From Parafrigoribacterium mesophilum (GTDB lineage: Bacteria; Actinomycetota; Actinomycetes; Actinomycetales; Microbacteriaceae), in NCBI RefSeq assembly GCF_039652555.1, contig NZ_JBDJAF010000003.1, positions 62,001 to 126,000 on the forward strand: a stretch of DNA of 64,000 nt. Reading direction: 5' to 3'. The notes beneath the pieces are model-generated. The model made no database searches, had not been told where the DNA came from, and saw only the letters and a list, made by a program, of their open reading frames with translations. Positions 54,170 to 62,733 of the stretch are shown here, piece by piece. Numbering within the stretch: the stretch's first letter is position 1; each line of letters begins with the position of its first letter. The translations under genes and the position numbers were made by a program.

Positions 54170-54308
54170 ACCGCTACCGTAGTCGCGACACCCTGCGAGC
54201 GTCCGAGCGTCCGGAACGGCCTGCAGCACGTGCTGGAGTACTACGGCTACCCGTTACGGTCTCGTCCCGGGGGCAGAGGCAATTGGCCATTCGTTGGGCG
54301 TCCGGACC

Positions 54309-54636
54309 GTGAACACAAAACAATGGGAAGTCGTGGAACCAAGCGGCCAATTCCCGGTCGGTAATGTCAATTCCCGGTCGGTAATGTCTGGGACCCGACC
54401 GCGCGACGGATCCCGGACCGGTTCACCCACGAACACCTAGCCGAAATGACGACCCGCCTTGGGCTGCACCCGTTCGATCGGACTTCTACGCACCGAACGG
54501 GCGAGGCCTGATCGTCGAGCGCACCGAGCCGATCCAGCCGGATGAATCGACTTACACTCTCGCCCAGGCGCGCGCGAGGAACCAGTCGACTAGAGAGTGG
54601 CTGCGCTGGTCGCAGAAGAACAGTAGGAGGCCATGA
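54309..54636 (+). pseudogene. Frameshifted relic of an unknown gene
   Basis: Starting at GTG 54309 the reading NTKQWEVVEPSGQFPVGNV runs into a 20-bp tandem duplication. If one copy is removed, the frame continues smoothly (WDPTARRIPDRFTHEHLAEM, then TTRLGLHPFDR). At about 54479 one base seems to be missing, after which the reading goes on (DFYAPNGRGLIVERTEPIQP to EWLRWSQKNSRRP) up to TGA at 54636. Two independent frame changes make it inactive. The family is not recognised. The 560 bp between the neighbouring genes holds nothing else apart from a tiny coupled frame. Confidence 0.65.
54348..54387. repeat. Perfect 20-bp tandem duplication
   Basis: CAATTCCCGGTCGGTAATGT is present twice, head to tail. 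Since 20 is not a multiple of three, the duplication shifts the frame of the relic gene that contains it and is probably the lesion that inactivated it. Confidence 0.9.
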
Positions 54637-54698
54637 CCGCTCAAGCGCTCCGCGACGTCGTCGCCTCGGTGCTGGAATCAGCACCGTTGGCGAGATGA
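54633..54698 (+). pseudogene. 21-codon remnant overlapping the relic's stop
   Basis: An ATG overlapping the relic's TGA (ATGA) begins a frame TAQALRDVVASVLESAPLAR that ends after 21 codons. The overlap is typical of a second gene in an operon, so this looks like the stump of a partner gene cut off on its 3' side. It could also be chance. Confidence 0.35.
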
Positions 54699-54729
54699 TC
54701 CGTCGCCAGCAGCCTCCACTGTCTCCTGG

Positions 54730-55128
54730 TCACTCGATGACGGTGTCGGCATGGCGATGGGCTACCTTCCACTCGCCGCTCTCTCGGCGATAGACCTGGG
54801 TGGCCCGTAGAACGTAGCTGCGCGGCTGGCCGTCGACGGAGGCCGCACTGTGTTCTAAGCCGACGGTATAGGCCATGTCACCGACCACGTCGAACGCGCT
54901 CAACTCGAACCTGTACGACGTGCAGTCGGAGAAGCTCTTCGCCAGTGCGGTGAAGAGCTCCTCTATTTCCTGCTGCCCATTGGCGTTGCGCCAGGCACCC
55001 AGGACGCTGACGGGCTCGTTGCGAGACCACAGCACCCGGCGCGGAGCCGCGTCGCCGTTGTGCAGGGCGAGCTCTGCCTCGTACAGGGCGGTCTTGACCC
55101 AGACCAGGAAGTCATCGCGATCAGTCAT
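54730..55128 (-). CDS. NTF2-like (SnoaL/SgcJ-type) protein
   Basis: 132 aa. The pattern of a long N-terminal helix (FLVWVKTALYEAELALHNGD), a central strand set and the C-terminal SGEWKVAHRHADTV fits the SnoaL_3/DUF4440 group of NTF2-like cone folds. Members range from cyclases to simple ligand-binding proteins. No role can be assigned. It is divergent from the EamA transporter with 127 bp between the starts. Confidence 0.82.
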   Translation of the reverse strand: MTDRDDFLVWVKTALYEAELALHNGDAAPRRVLWSRNEPVSVLGAWRNANGQQEIEELFTALAKSFSDCTSYRFELSAFDVVGDMAYTVGLEHSAASVDGQPRSYVLRATQVYRRESGEWKVAHRHADTVIE

Positions 55129-55255
55129 TCGCTCAGTGTGCCCCCGAACTAAACGTGTTCACAGGGGAAGTCTCGCCGAGTCCGGCCTGGCGGATTGGCC
55201 TGTCCTCGCAACGCGTCAAGGGATTCTGTCGACCCGTCCCGGCTATCGTTGAGAA

Positions 55256-56179
55256 GTGACGAGGTCCCGGGTTGCGGTGTGGTCGCTGGTCGCCGTCACC
55301 GCGACGTGGGGTGGCGCTTTCGTGATCATGAAGCCCGCCATCGAACAACAGCCCTTCTTCGACTTCCTGGCCATCCGCTTCACGTTGGCTGCTCTCATCA
55401 TGCTGGCGGTACGGCCAAAAGTGGTGATGGCTCTCAAGGGCCGCGTGTTGGGCGTCGGCGCTTCGCTCGGTGTCGTGCTCGGGCTCGGCTACGTCACCCA
55501 GACCATCGCCTTGGATATGACGACCGCAGCCATCACCGGCTTTCTCACTGGAACCTACGTCGTGCTCACGCCGATCATCGGCTGGCTCCTCTTTCGTCGC
55601 CGAATACGGAGGAGGGTGGCCGTCGGCGCCGTTCTTGCCCTGGTCGGGTTGGGCCTCATCTCCATCACCGGCGTGAGCATCGAGGTGGGCCAGATCTGGG
55701 GCGTAGCATGTGCCGTCCTCTTCGCCCTCCACATCGTGGGCCTGGGCCGCTTCAGCTCGAACTTCGACTCCTATACCCTCACGTTCGTTCAGTTGTGTGC
55801 CGTGGCGATAGTGTGCTGGATCGGGGCTGTGCCCGACGGTTATCAGGGTCCTCCCACCACCGATGTCTGGATGGCGGTGCTCTTCACGGCGGTGTTCGCC
55901 ACCGTTTTCGCCTTCTTCGTGCAAACCTGGGCGCAGGCCCAGATGGAGGCATCCCGAGTCGCCATCATCCTCACGCTCGAAGTGGTCTTTACCGCGCTCA
56001 TCTCGGTGGGTGTAGGCCAAGAAGTCTTGTCGCTGAAGACCGTCGTCGGTGGTGCCTTCATGATCTCCGCCATGGTGCTTGTGGAGCTCCCCAGACGCAG
56101 AGCCGCCGTGGGCGTTGCGGCCGCCGATGGTGACGGCGATTTGGTCGCAGTAGAACCCCTGCCGCGCGAACCGGTTTGA
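55256..56179 (+). CDS. EamA-family (DMT) transporter
   Basis: 307 aa from a GTG at 55256. Ten hydrophobic helices in two related halves, beginning with SLVAVTATWGGAFVIMKPAI and with FTAVFATVFAFFVQTWAQAQ in the second half, define the drug/metabolite transporter superfamily of the RhaT/YdcZ-like EamA type. The substrate is unknown; export of amino acids or small metabolites is usual. No soluble domains. Confidence 0.9.
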   Translation: MTRSRVAVWSLVAVTATWGGAFVIMKPAIEQQPFFDFLAIRFTLAALIMLAVRPKVVMALKGRVLGVGASLGVVLGLGYVTQTIALDMTTAAITGFLTGTYVVLTPIIGWLLFRRRIRRRVAVGAVLALVGLGLISITGVSIEVGQIWGVACAVLFALHIVGLGRFSSNFDSYTLTFVQLCAVAIVCWIGAVPDGYQGPPTTDVWMAVLFTAVFATVFAFFVQTWAQAQMEASRVAIILTLEVVFTALISVGVGQEVLSLKTVVGGAFMISAMVLVELPRRRAAVGVAAADGDGDLVAVEPLPREPV

Positions 56180-56208
56180 GTTGACCTGCCGGCTTCCAGC
56201 AGGCGACC

Positions 56209-56302
56209 ACAACAGTTGTGAATTTCTTGTCACATTTCCATTCCCACGGCAACCACTCCGTGGTGTACTGACAGGCACCATCGGCAGACCGTCCGGTCTG
56301 CC
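56209..56302. promoter_or_regulatory. Inverted repeats in the gap before the metalloprotease gene
   Basis: The 191-bp gap contains three dyads: ACAAC-A-GTTGT (56209–56219), TGTGA-N8-TCACA (56217–56234) and a near-perfect 20-bp palindrome with arms GGCAGACC/GGTCTGCC (56283–56302). The TGTGA/TCACA pair resembles a CRP box but with spacing 8 rather than 6. The last dyad could be a terminator of the transporter gene or an operator. Confidence 0.45.
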
Positions 56303-56370
56303 CCTCGCCGTCCCGCCAGCGGAGATCACGAGTCAACGACGGTTGGGACCCTTCATCTGGAGGTACAACC

Positions 56371-58512
56371 GTGCTCAAACCCCATAAGCGCGCACTCGGT
56401 GTTTCACTGGGCTGCGCCTTGGCATTCACTCTCGTCGCCACCGCGACGGTTCCCGCGGTCGCCGACGACCACGAGAACCTGCCCGGCGAACCCGCCATCA
56501 CACTGCCGATCAATGACAGTGAGGCCGGCGGTACTTATGACCAAAACTTCACCCGCGCCTATTCGGGCACCACCCCCGATGGCACCCCGGTCTACATCTA
56601 TATTCCCGAGGGCACCCCGCTCGACGGTTCAGCGCCAGTCGGCGTCGCGAGTCTTGATCCGGCCTTCGACCACAATCCGGCTGACGAATTCGTGCCGTGC
56701 GGCGATCGTGCGGCATCCGACTTCGTGCTCACGCAGGCGCAGATCAACTACATGGGTGACGCACTTTCGCACCAGATCGTCGCCGTCGACGAGGAACACT
56801 ACGGACCGATGGACGCCGCTGATCCGGCCGAACCGGCGAGCGATTCGCTTGTCATGGTGGTGTACAACGTGCAGGACGCTAATTATTACGACTGCGCGGA
56901 GACGACGTACACCGCCGGCTACTTCGCCCCAGACTTCATCGACTCGGCAGGCATGAATGTCATCGTTGTGGATGCGTTCGACTGGGCGAACCGAGTGGGG
57001 CCGAACGATTCCGGGTGGCGTGACGGCGACCCGTCCAACGATCGGGCGACGCTGTATGAGGGGGTCATCGCCCACGAGCTGGAGCACTTGCTCCAGAACT
57101 ACAGCGATCCTGGGGAGCTGTCCTGGGTCGATGAGGGATTGGCGGACTTCGCCGTGTTCCTCAACGGGTATGACGTCGGCGGATCGCATTTGACCTATCA
57201 TCAGGTGTTCTACGCCGAAACGTCGCTGACGCGCTGGGCTGGCGGACTCGAGAACTATGGTGCCGCGTATACCTTCTTCCAGTACCTCTGGGAGCAGGCC
57301 GGTGGCAATGGCGACGGCACATTCACTCCTGACCTGCAGAATGACGGCGCCGGCGGCGACCTGTTGATTCAGCGGATCTTCGAGAACCAGGCCGACGGGA
57401 TGGAGGGAGTGCAGGCGGCGATCGACAGCTTCAACGCCGAGACCGGAGCCGATCTACGCAGCGCCGACGCGCTGTTCCAGGATTGGGCGGTCGCGGTCTA
57501 CCTCGACGACGAGGAGTCGCCACGTTTCGATATCAAGGCTGTCGACTTCGGCGACCCGGCGTTCACCGACTGGACGATCGACATCGCGGACGACCAATTC
57601 TGGGGCGACCGCGGCAGTAGCCAGGGTGCGCAGCCCGCACCGAAGTGGACCAAGCGTGCCAATGCCCAGTCTCCGACGGCACTGCCGTACGGACTGCAGG
57701 TTGAGCGGTTCCAGAACCCGGGCCCGAACGTGACGGTGTCCCTGGACGGCGAGGACACCACGCAGGTAGCACCGCACAGCGGCGACACGCACTGGTACGC
57801 CGGCTATGAAAGCCAGTCCGACAACATCCTCGACGTGGATGTGACCGGCGAGGCCACCTCGCTCGATTTCTGGACCTGGCACTTCATCGAGGAGGGCTGG
57901 GACTACGGATTCGTTGAGGCACTCGTCGGCGACAAGTGGGTCACCGTTCCGCTGGTCGATGACGCGGGGACCGTCGTCACCAGCAACGACGACCCGCACG
58001 GCAACAACACCGAAGGCAACGGACTCACCGGCACCTCGGGCGGGGCATACTTCGTGGACGACCCGGCCTACGTGCACTACACGGCACAGCTACCGAACGG
58101 AGCGACGGATGTGCGGTTCCGCTACTCTACCGACGCCGCGTACCTCGACACCGGCTGGTTCGTCGACGACGTGCTGGTCAACGGAGCGGCCGCCGCTGTG
58201 ACCTCCGCCGAGGGCGAGTGGTTCGAAACGACCGGGCTCCAGGACAACAACTGGACTCTACAAGTCGTGGCCGGTTGTGACCTTACCCCGGGCGTCGACT
58301 CACCATACGAGATCTCGGATGGCGCAGGTAATTTCGTCTACCGGCTCGAGGGCGATGCGATTTCGCAGTCCGGATTCAACACGAAGTGTGCCAACGGTCC
58401 GAACCGGGACTTCGCGACTCTGGTGTCGAACCTGCCCACCGGTGACCTGACGTTCCTCGATGCGGACTACGCCCTCACCGTGAAGAACGACGGGAACCGC
58501 AAGGAAGGCTGA
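56371..58512 (+). CDS. Secreted zinc metalloprotease (immune inhibitor A-like modules)
   Basis: 713 aa from a GTG at 56371 with GGAGG 7 bases before it. A signal peptide (about 1–31, cleavage after PAVA) precedes a prodomain and the catalytic domain with the zinc motif HELEH at 235–239 and Glu255 in WVDEGLADF, a gluzincin-type arrangement. The C-terminal half holds beta-sandwich modules with DTGWFVDDVLVNG, as in immune inhibitor A (M6) proteins. It is expected to be exported and to degrade extracellular proteins. There is no sortase signal or membrane anchor. A strong hairpin follows the stop codon. The exact peptidase family (M6 or M30 type) is uncertain. Confidence 0.82.
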   Translation: MLKPHKRALGVSLGCALAFTLVATATVPAVADDHENLPGEPAITLPINDSEAGGTYDQNFTRAYSGTTPDGTPVYIYIPEGTPLDGSAPVGVASLDPAFDHNPADEFVPCGDRAASDFVLTQAQINYMGDALSHQIVAVDEEHYGPMDAADPAEPASDSLVMVVYNVQDANYYDCAETTYTAGYFAPDFIDSAGMNVIVVDAFDWANRVGPNDSGWRDGDPSNDRATLYEGVIAHELEHLLQNYSDPGELSWVDEGLADFAVFLNGYDVGGSHLTYHQVFYAETSLTRWAGGLENYGAAYTFFQYLWEQAGGNGDGTFTPDLQNDGAGGDLLIQRIFENQADGMEGVQAAIDSFNAETGADLRSADALFQDWAVAVYLDDEESPRFDIKAVDFGDPAFTDWTIDIADDQFWGDRGSSQGAQPAPKWTKRANAQSPTALPYGLQVERFQNPGPNVTVSLDGEDTTQVAPHSGDTHWYAGYESQSDNILDVDVTGEATSLDFWTWHFIEEGWDYGFVEALVGDKWVTVPLVDDAGTVVTSNDDPHGNNTEGNGLTGTSGGAYFVDDPAYVHYTAQLPNGATDVRFRYSTDAAYLDTGWFVDDVLVNGAAAAVTSAEGEWFETTGLQDNNWTLQVVAGCDLTPGVDSPYEISDGAGNFVYRLEGDAISQSGFNTKCANGPNRDFATLVSNLPTGDLTFLDADYALTVKNDGNRKEG

Positions 58513-58526
58513 CCGCAGATCATGAG

Positions 58527-58560
58527 TGGAGGCTCCTCCCAGACGAGGGAGGAGCCTCCA
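58527..58560 (+). terminator. Strong hairpin terminator after the metalloprotease gene
   Basis: A perfect 14-bp stem (TGGAGGCTCCTCCC and its complement) with a 6-base loop starts 15 bp after the stop. No U-tract follows; terminators of this I-shaped form are common in actinomycetes. It can also serve the convergent PRC/DUF2382 gene. Confidence 0.85.
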
Positions 58561-58605
58561 TCCCGGGTCAAGCCGCGGGAGCCGGCTCAATCCACGAGGA
58601 GCTAT

Positions 58606-59412
58606 TCAGCGCCGGTTCGGGTGCTGATTCCTCCGAGTGGTGCCGTCCTCGTCGAAATCGATTTGCTCCTTCCGGACCTGCTCACTCACCTGCTGGTCCT
58701 CGGTGACGGTTTCTTTGTCGAGGCGCACGCGCTCGACCGGCGTCGCTTCCTTGGAGACAACGACGCGCTCTTCGTTCAAGGTCACTTCGTGGTCCTCCTC
58801 GCTGATGTCGGGGCCGGAGAGCGCCTCATCCCGATTCGCGTCGGTGATCGGCTCGCGTTCGACGCGGACCTCTTCATGGCTGACCGGAACCGTGATGTTC
58901 TGTTCCTCGGTGACGACGTACTTGTGCAGCCGGGCGGTGCCCCGTTGGGTCTGCTCCTTGTCGACGCGCAACTGCTCCTCGGAGCGGGTCATCGCCGAAT
59001 CGGTGTTGGGCCCCGTCGTGTCGTGCCCGGTCATGTAATCAGCGTCGGTCGTGTAATCGGTGTCGGTCGAGTAGTCAGCGCCGGTCGCCTCGTTCGCAGC
59101 GGAGTAGTCGAGGTGGTAATACTCGTACAGCGCTTGCTCGTCTGCCTCGCTGAGAGCTCCGTCATCGTCAATGCGAGGGGCATCCTTGACGAATTCCTTC
59201 TCGAAGCCGACGCGGAGCACGTCTCTGTCAGCGGAAGCGTTCTCGAGCGGCACAAATGATTGCGACGTGCCGAAGAGGCCAGTCTTGACGGTGGCCCAGA
59301 GCGGGCGCCCCTTAGGGTCAACGTAAATTTGGCCCACTGTGCCGACCTTGTTGTCCCTGGGGTCGACGACGGGAGCGCCAATGACGCGCGAGATTTCCTT
59401 GGTGTCGATCAT
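58606..59412 (-). CDS. PRC-barrel and DUF2382 (YsnF/AvaK) stress protein
   Basis: 268 aa. The ATG at 59412 has GGAAGGAG 10 bases before it. The N-terminal PRC-barrel (VIGAPVVDPRDNKVGTVGQI, about 10–80) is followed by an acidic Tyr/Asp/Thr-rich linker with DYTTD-type repeats and by DUF2382 (HKYVVTEEQNITVPVSHEEV, about 165–184, to EEDHEVTLNEERVVV). The combination is typical of general stress proteins in actinomycetes and firmicutes. The molecular role is unknown. Confidence 0.88.
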   Translation of the reverse strand: MIDTKEISRVIGAPVVDPRDNKVGTVGQIYVDPKGRPLWATVKTGLFGTSQSFVPLENASADRDVLRVGFEKEFVKDAPRIDDDGALSEADEQALYEYYHLDYSAANEATGADYSTDTDYTTDADYMTGHDTTGPNTDSAMTRSEEQLRVDKEQTQRGTARLHKYVVTEEQNITVPVSHEEVRVEREPITDANRDEALSGPDISEEDHEVTLNEERVVVSKEATPVERVRLDKETVTEDQQVSEQVRKEQIDFDEDGTTRRNQHPNRR

Positions 59413-59554
59413 GTCGAATCGACTCCTTCCTTGTCGGATCTGGCTGCCGATTTAGCAGTCAGACGCGAACATACGGATGCGACCGAGAACCGCACAGGGG
59501 CACCAGGTTGGCAGCTGCTGTGAATCGGATGCGTGCCCGCCGAGAAGCCATCGG

Positions 59555-61309
59555 CTAGACGCCGCCTCCGCCGCCACCGCCGCCACCGCCGCCGGAGCTC
59601 GCACCGCCGCCGGAGCCACCGCTCGAGCTGTACGCGGCCGAGACGTTGGTGGACACCGCGCCGATACTGCTCGCGAAAATCGCGGCGTTGAACGTGCCTT
59701 GGCCGGTGTACCAGCCGGGCTGAGTCCCGAGTTGCTCGTAGTAGCGGCCGAGTTCCGCCGCCCACCGCTTCTCCTCGCCGAAGAGCATCGCGTACGGCAG
59801 CAGGCGTTCGTTCAGCTTCACCACCTGGGCCAGGTTGTCGGTGGCCACCGGTTCACGCAGGGCCCCCTGCGGTGACTGGAGATAGCGAAGCCGGTCCGCC
59901 TCCGCCAGTTTGATGTACTCGGCAAGCCCGTCGAGGTGTTCACGCAGCTCGACACCTTTGGGCTGCAACGGCACCCGGAAAACCAGGAGGCCCACCGTCA
60001 CCGCGGCGAGGACCGCGACCAGCATCAACACCGCTGGCCACGGACCACCATAGGCCTGGTCAAGTGATATGGCGCCGAACACAATGGCACCGGTGACGGC
60101 GAGGGCGGCGGCCATCACCACCAGCGCAATCACGCCCACCGGCGGTCTGCGCCGGTATCCGTTCGTGGTCGCGTCCGAGCGCACCCGTTTCGTCAGCGCG
60201 GCGATCTTCGTGACCGCGCTCTGGTCGGTCTTCTTGAGGTTGCCGTGCTCGCCTGGCGTCAACACGGTGCCGAACAGCGCGTGCAGGAATTCGCGCTCGT
60301 CGGCATCCGTGCCCCTGTCGCTGACGAACTCCAGTCGGTAGCTCGGCTTGCGGCCGGTGACCTCCACGATGCGCAGATTGCCCGAGACGGCAAGCCCGAT
60401 AATCTGCGCCGCCGTTGACTTGGAGGTGCGATGCAGGATGAGCGCCGACAGCAACAGGTTCACACCCTTGGGCGGTAGGTACTCGGCAATGAGGATGCCC
60501 CGGCCGGGCGCATCGCGCAGCCGGGTGTTCCGGATGACGAGGTCTGCGATGCCCGCCGCCAGGGTGCCTGCGGCAAAGAGCAGCGTGAGCAGCGGCCACG
60601 GTGCCGCAAAGAAGCCGCTGTCCCTGGGCGTGAAGGTACCCGGCTCAAAGCCGATGGCGAAGGTGAGGTTTTCGCCCGGCCCAAGGTTCTGGGCGGAGAA
60701 GGTGAAGGTGTCGTCAGCCGTTCTGGCGGCCTCGGCCGGGCCGTCCGCACCTTCCATGCCCGAGGCGGCATCGACCTTGCCGGACAATCGGGGCACCAGG
60801 TCATCGGCCAGCTGCACGGTGGCGGTGACCCTCCCGAACGGCTGGCCCCAGTCGGTGCCGTTGGTATCCCAATAGAACTCGTCGGCATCGGTATCGGCGA
60901 AGTACCGGGTGACATTGGACTGCGTGTAGGTAATCACATAGGTCTGGGCGCCGTGCACGAAGTCGTCGGCGGCGATCGTCACCGAGAGGAAGTCGTCCTC
61001 GCTGTCGGTCTCGTAGGCGCGTGGGGTGCCGTCCTCGTCGGTGACCGACACGATGTGCAGGTCGGTGGGGTGGCCGTTGTAGTGGTCCACCAGGTTGCGC
61101 CGAATGCCGTGGTTCTGATCAGACTCGGGGAACACCGCGACCAGCGTTTCGACCGTGGTCAGTTCGGAGTGGCCCTGGGCATCCGTCGACAGTTGGTAGT
61201 GGCCGTCGAAGCTGGTGAATTCGAAATCGTTGACATCGGCGGTGGCGGGAGCGGCCCCGCCGAGCACCAGGCCGACGGCGAGTGCACACAGGACCAGCAG
61301 CCTTTTCAT
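59555..61309 (-). CDS. DUF2207 membrane protein with glycine-rich tail
   Basis: 584 aa. A signal peptide (about 1–24) is followed by a large extracellular beta domain (about 25–230), membrane helices near 240–262, 395–417 and 425–445, and a cytoplasmic region. The protein ends in a run of glycines after SSSGGSGGGASS, typical of the DUF2207/YciQ family. Function unknown; envelope-localised. The frame is intact across the GC-rich tail, where sequencing errors would be likely. Confidence 0.88.
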   Translation of the reverse strand: MKRLLVLCALAVGLVLGGAAPATADVNDFEFTSFDGHYQLSTDAQGHSELTTVETLVAVFPESDQNHGIRRNLVDHYNGHPTDLHIVSVTDEDGTPRAYETDSEDDFLSVTIAADDFVHGAQTYVITYTQSNVTRYFADTDADEFYWDTNGTDWGQPFGRVTATVQLADDLVPRLSGKVDAASGMEGADGPAEAARTADDTFTFSAQNLGPGENLTFAIGFEPGTFTPRDSGFFAAPWPLLTLLFAAGTLAAGIADLVIRNTRLRDAPGRGILIAEYLPPKGVNLLLSALILHRTSKSTAAQIIGLAVSGNLRIVEVTGRKPSYRLEFVSDRGTDADEREFLHALFGTVLTPGEHGNLKKTDQSAVTKIAALTKRVRSDATTNGYRRRPPVGVIALVVMAAALAVTGAIVFGAISLDQAYGGPWPAVLMLVAVLAAVTVGLLVFRVPLQPKGVELREHLDGLAEYIKLAEADRLRYLQSPQGALREPVATDNLAQVVKLNERLLPYAMLFGEEKRWAAELGRYYEQLGTQPGWYTGQGTFNAAIFASSIGAVSTNVSAAYSSSGGSGGGASSGGGGGGGGGGGV

Positions 61310-61510
61310 TGCAGCAGCCTAGCGACGCCCTGCACCGCTCCACGGATGCGGACCGTCCCCTTCTCATGATGACGCCCACCTTCGACCTGGGGCGCGCGCA
61401 GATGCCGCTCGATCGGGCCGTGGTAATAGCAGCGGAACTCGAAGACGAGCAGTTGCTCCGCAAACGCGAGAGCGGAAAGTGAAATCCCGACCAGGATGCG
61501 GTGACGACCG

Positions 61511-61945
61511 GTGAAGCTCGTGGATGCCAATGTGCTCCTGTACGCGGTCGACCGCTCCGCCGATCATCACGCCGAAGCGAGACAGTGGCTGGACTCGGCC
61601 ATCACCGACCGCGAAACCGTGCTGCTGCCCTGGGTCAGCCTGCTGGCCTTCGTGCGCCTGGTGACCCACCCGTCGATCTTCGAGCGTCCTCTCCCGGTCG
61701 ATCTTGCGCTCGATGTGGTCGCGGGGTGGCTGGCCGCTCCGGCCGTGGTCATCCCACAACCCGACGACCGTCACGTTCAGCGCCTGCACGAGCTGCTGCA
61801 CGCGACGGGACGCGGCGGAAACCTGGTCAACGATGCGCACCTTGCCGCGATGGCGCTGCAGTACCAGGCTGCGGTGGTCACGTTCGACAATGACTTCGGA
61901 CGATTCCCCGGCGTGGCATGGCAGCGCCCGGGAGCGGCCGGCTAG
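61511..61945 (+). CDS. PIN-domain ribonuclease toxin (VapC family)
   Basis: 144 aa from a GTG at 61511. Active-site acids are visible as Asp5 (LVDANVLLYAV), Asp108 (NLVNDAHLAAM) and Asp126/Asp128 (TFDNDFGRFPG). The strand LLPWVSLLAFVRLVTHPSIF belongs to the VapC subfamily with a T-H-P motif. VapC toxins cut tRNA or rRNA and need a VapB antitoxin. No antitoxin gene is recognisable upstream; the only small frame on this strand (61366–61482, 38 codons) does not look like one. The stop codon overlaps the stop of the convergent GntR gene. Confidence 0.85.
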   Translation: MKLVDANVLLYAVDRSADHHAEARQWLDSAITDRETVLLPWVSLLAFVRLVTHPSIFERPLPVDLALDVVAGWLAAPAVVIPQPDDRHVQRLHELLHATGRGGNLVNDAHLAAMALQYQAAVVTFDNDFGRFPGVAWQRPGAAG

Positions 61946-62607
61946 ACGCTCATCCACTCGGTGATGTGCCGGCCTGATTCAAGCACGTGATCGCGCATGG
62001 CGGCTTCCGAGGCATCCGGGTCGCGCCTCGTGAGCGCCTCCAGCACTGTGCGGTGCGCGACTTCTGAACTGTGCCTCTGTCCGGCGTCGTTCCAGTAGTC
62101 GCGCTTGTACGGCAGTGGAACCTCCAGCAAGTGCCGCCCGACGTGCGTCAGTTGTGAATTGTCGACGATCGAAAAGATCAGGTTATGGAAGTACACGTTC
62201 TCCGCGTTGCACTGGTCGACAGCTCCTACGGGAAGGGCCTCGAGCCTGTCACAACTTTGCTCGAGCAGGCTCAGTTGCCGGTTGGACACCCGATCGGTGG
62301 CGAATCGGGCGACACGCCCCTCCACCAAGCTGCGTACTTCGTGCACAAGATGGATGTCTTCTGCGCTGTAGACCCGCACCCGCGCACCCTTGCCCGGTTG
62401 CAGTGTGATGAGGCCCTCCACGGCGAGAACCAGAAACGCCTCACGCACCGGGGTTCGGCTCACGCCAAGTCGTGCTGCGATCTCGACCTCACGGATGCGT
62501 TGGCCCGGTTGAATCGAGCCTGACACAATGGCGTCCCGCAACTCTTCGACCACGCCGGCGTGGGCATTGGTGCCGCCACCACCCGCATCATCGTCTATGC
62601 GTAACAT
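61942..62607 (-). CDS. GntR-family regulator (FadR/FCD type)
   Basis: 221 aa from the ATG at 62607, preceded by AAAGG. The N-terminal winged helix (IREVEIAARLGVSRTPVREA plus FLVLAVEGLI) and the helical FCD ligand domain with the metal-binding His set (HNLIFSIVDNSQL, SSEVAHRTVLEAL, DHVLESGRH) are clear. FCD regulators bind organic acids. It is divergent from an aromatic-acid-type MFS transporter and probably controls it. Confidence 0.9.
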   Translation of the reverse strand: MLRIDDDAGGGGTNAHAGVVEELRDAIVSGSIQPGQRIREVEIAARLGVSRTPVREAFLVLAVEGLITLQPGKGARVRVYSAEDIHLVHEVRSLVEGRVARFATDRVSNRQLSLLEQSCDRLEALPVGAVDQCNAENVYFHNLIFSIVDNSQLTHVGRHLLEVPLPYKRDYWNDAGQRHSSEVAHRTVLEALTRRDPDASEAAMRDHVLESGRHITEWMSV

Positions 62608-62684
62608 TCCGACACCTTTGCTCGAAGTGGAAACCTGCAGTTGCTGCACGATATTCCTGAGGTATACGATCACTCAGTCCTGCA

Positions 62685-62697
62685 TGCATTGTATGCA
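62685..62697. promoter_or_regulatory. Candidate GntR operator between regulator and MFS gene
   Basis: TGCAT-TGT-ATGCA is an exact inverted repeat, and inside it TTGTATGCAA is close to the TTGTATACAA-type sites of FCD regulators. A second palindromic core, GGTATACG, lies 24 bp upstream at 62661. Both sit in the 126-bp divergent gap. Confidence 0.5.
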
Positions 62698-62733
62698 AAA
62701 CATTCGCGACAGAGTGGTTGATCGGAGAAAATT

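Noticed and set aside
58522..59259. A 245-codon plus-strand frame after the metalloprotease
   Set aside because: It begins inside the terminator hairpin and is antisense to the PRC/DUF2382 gene, which has a strong binding site and clear domains.
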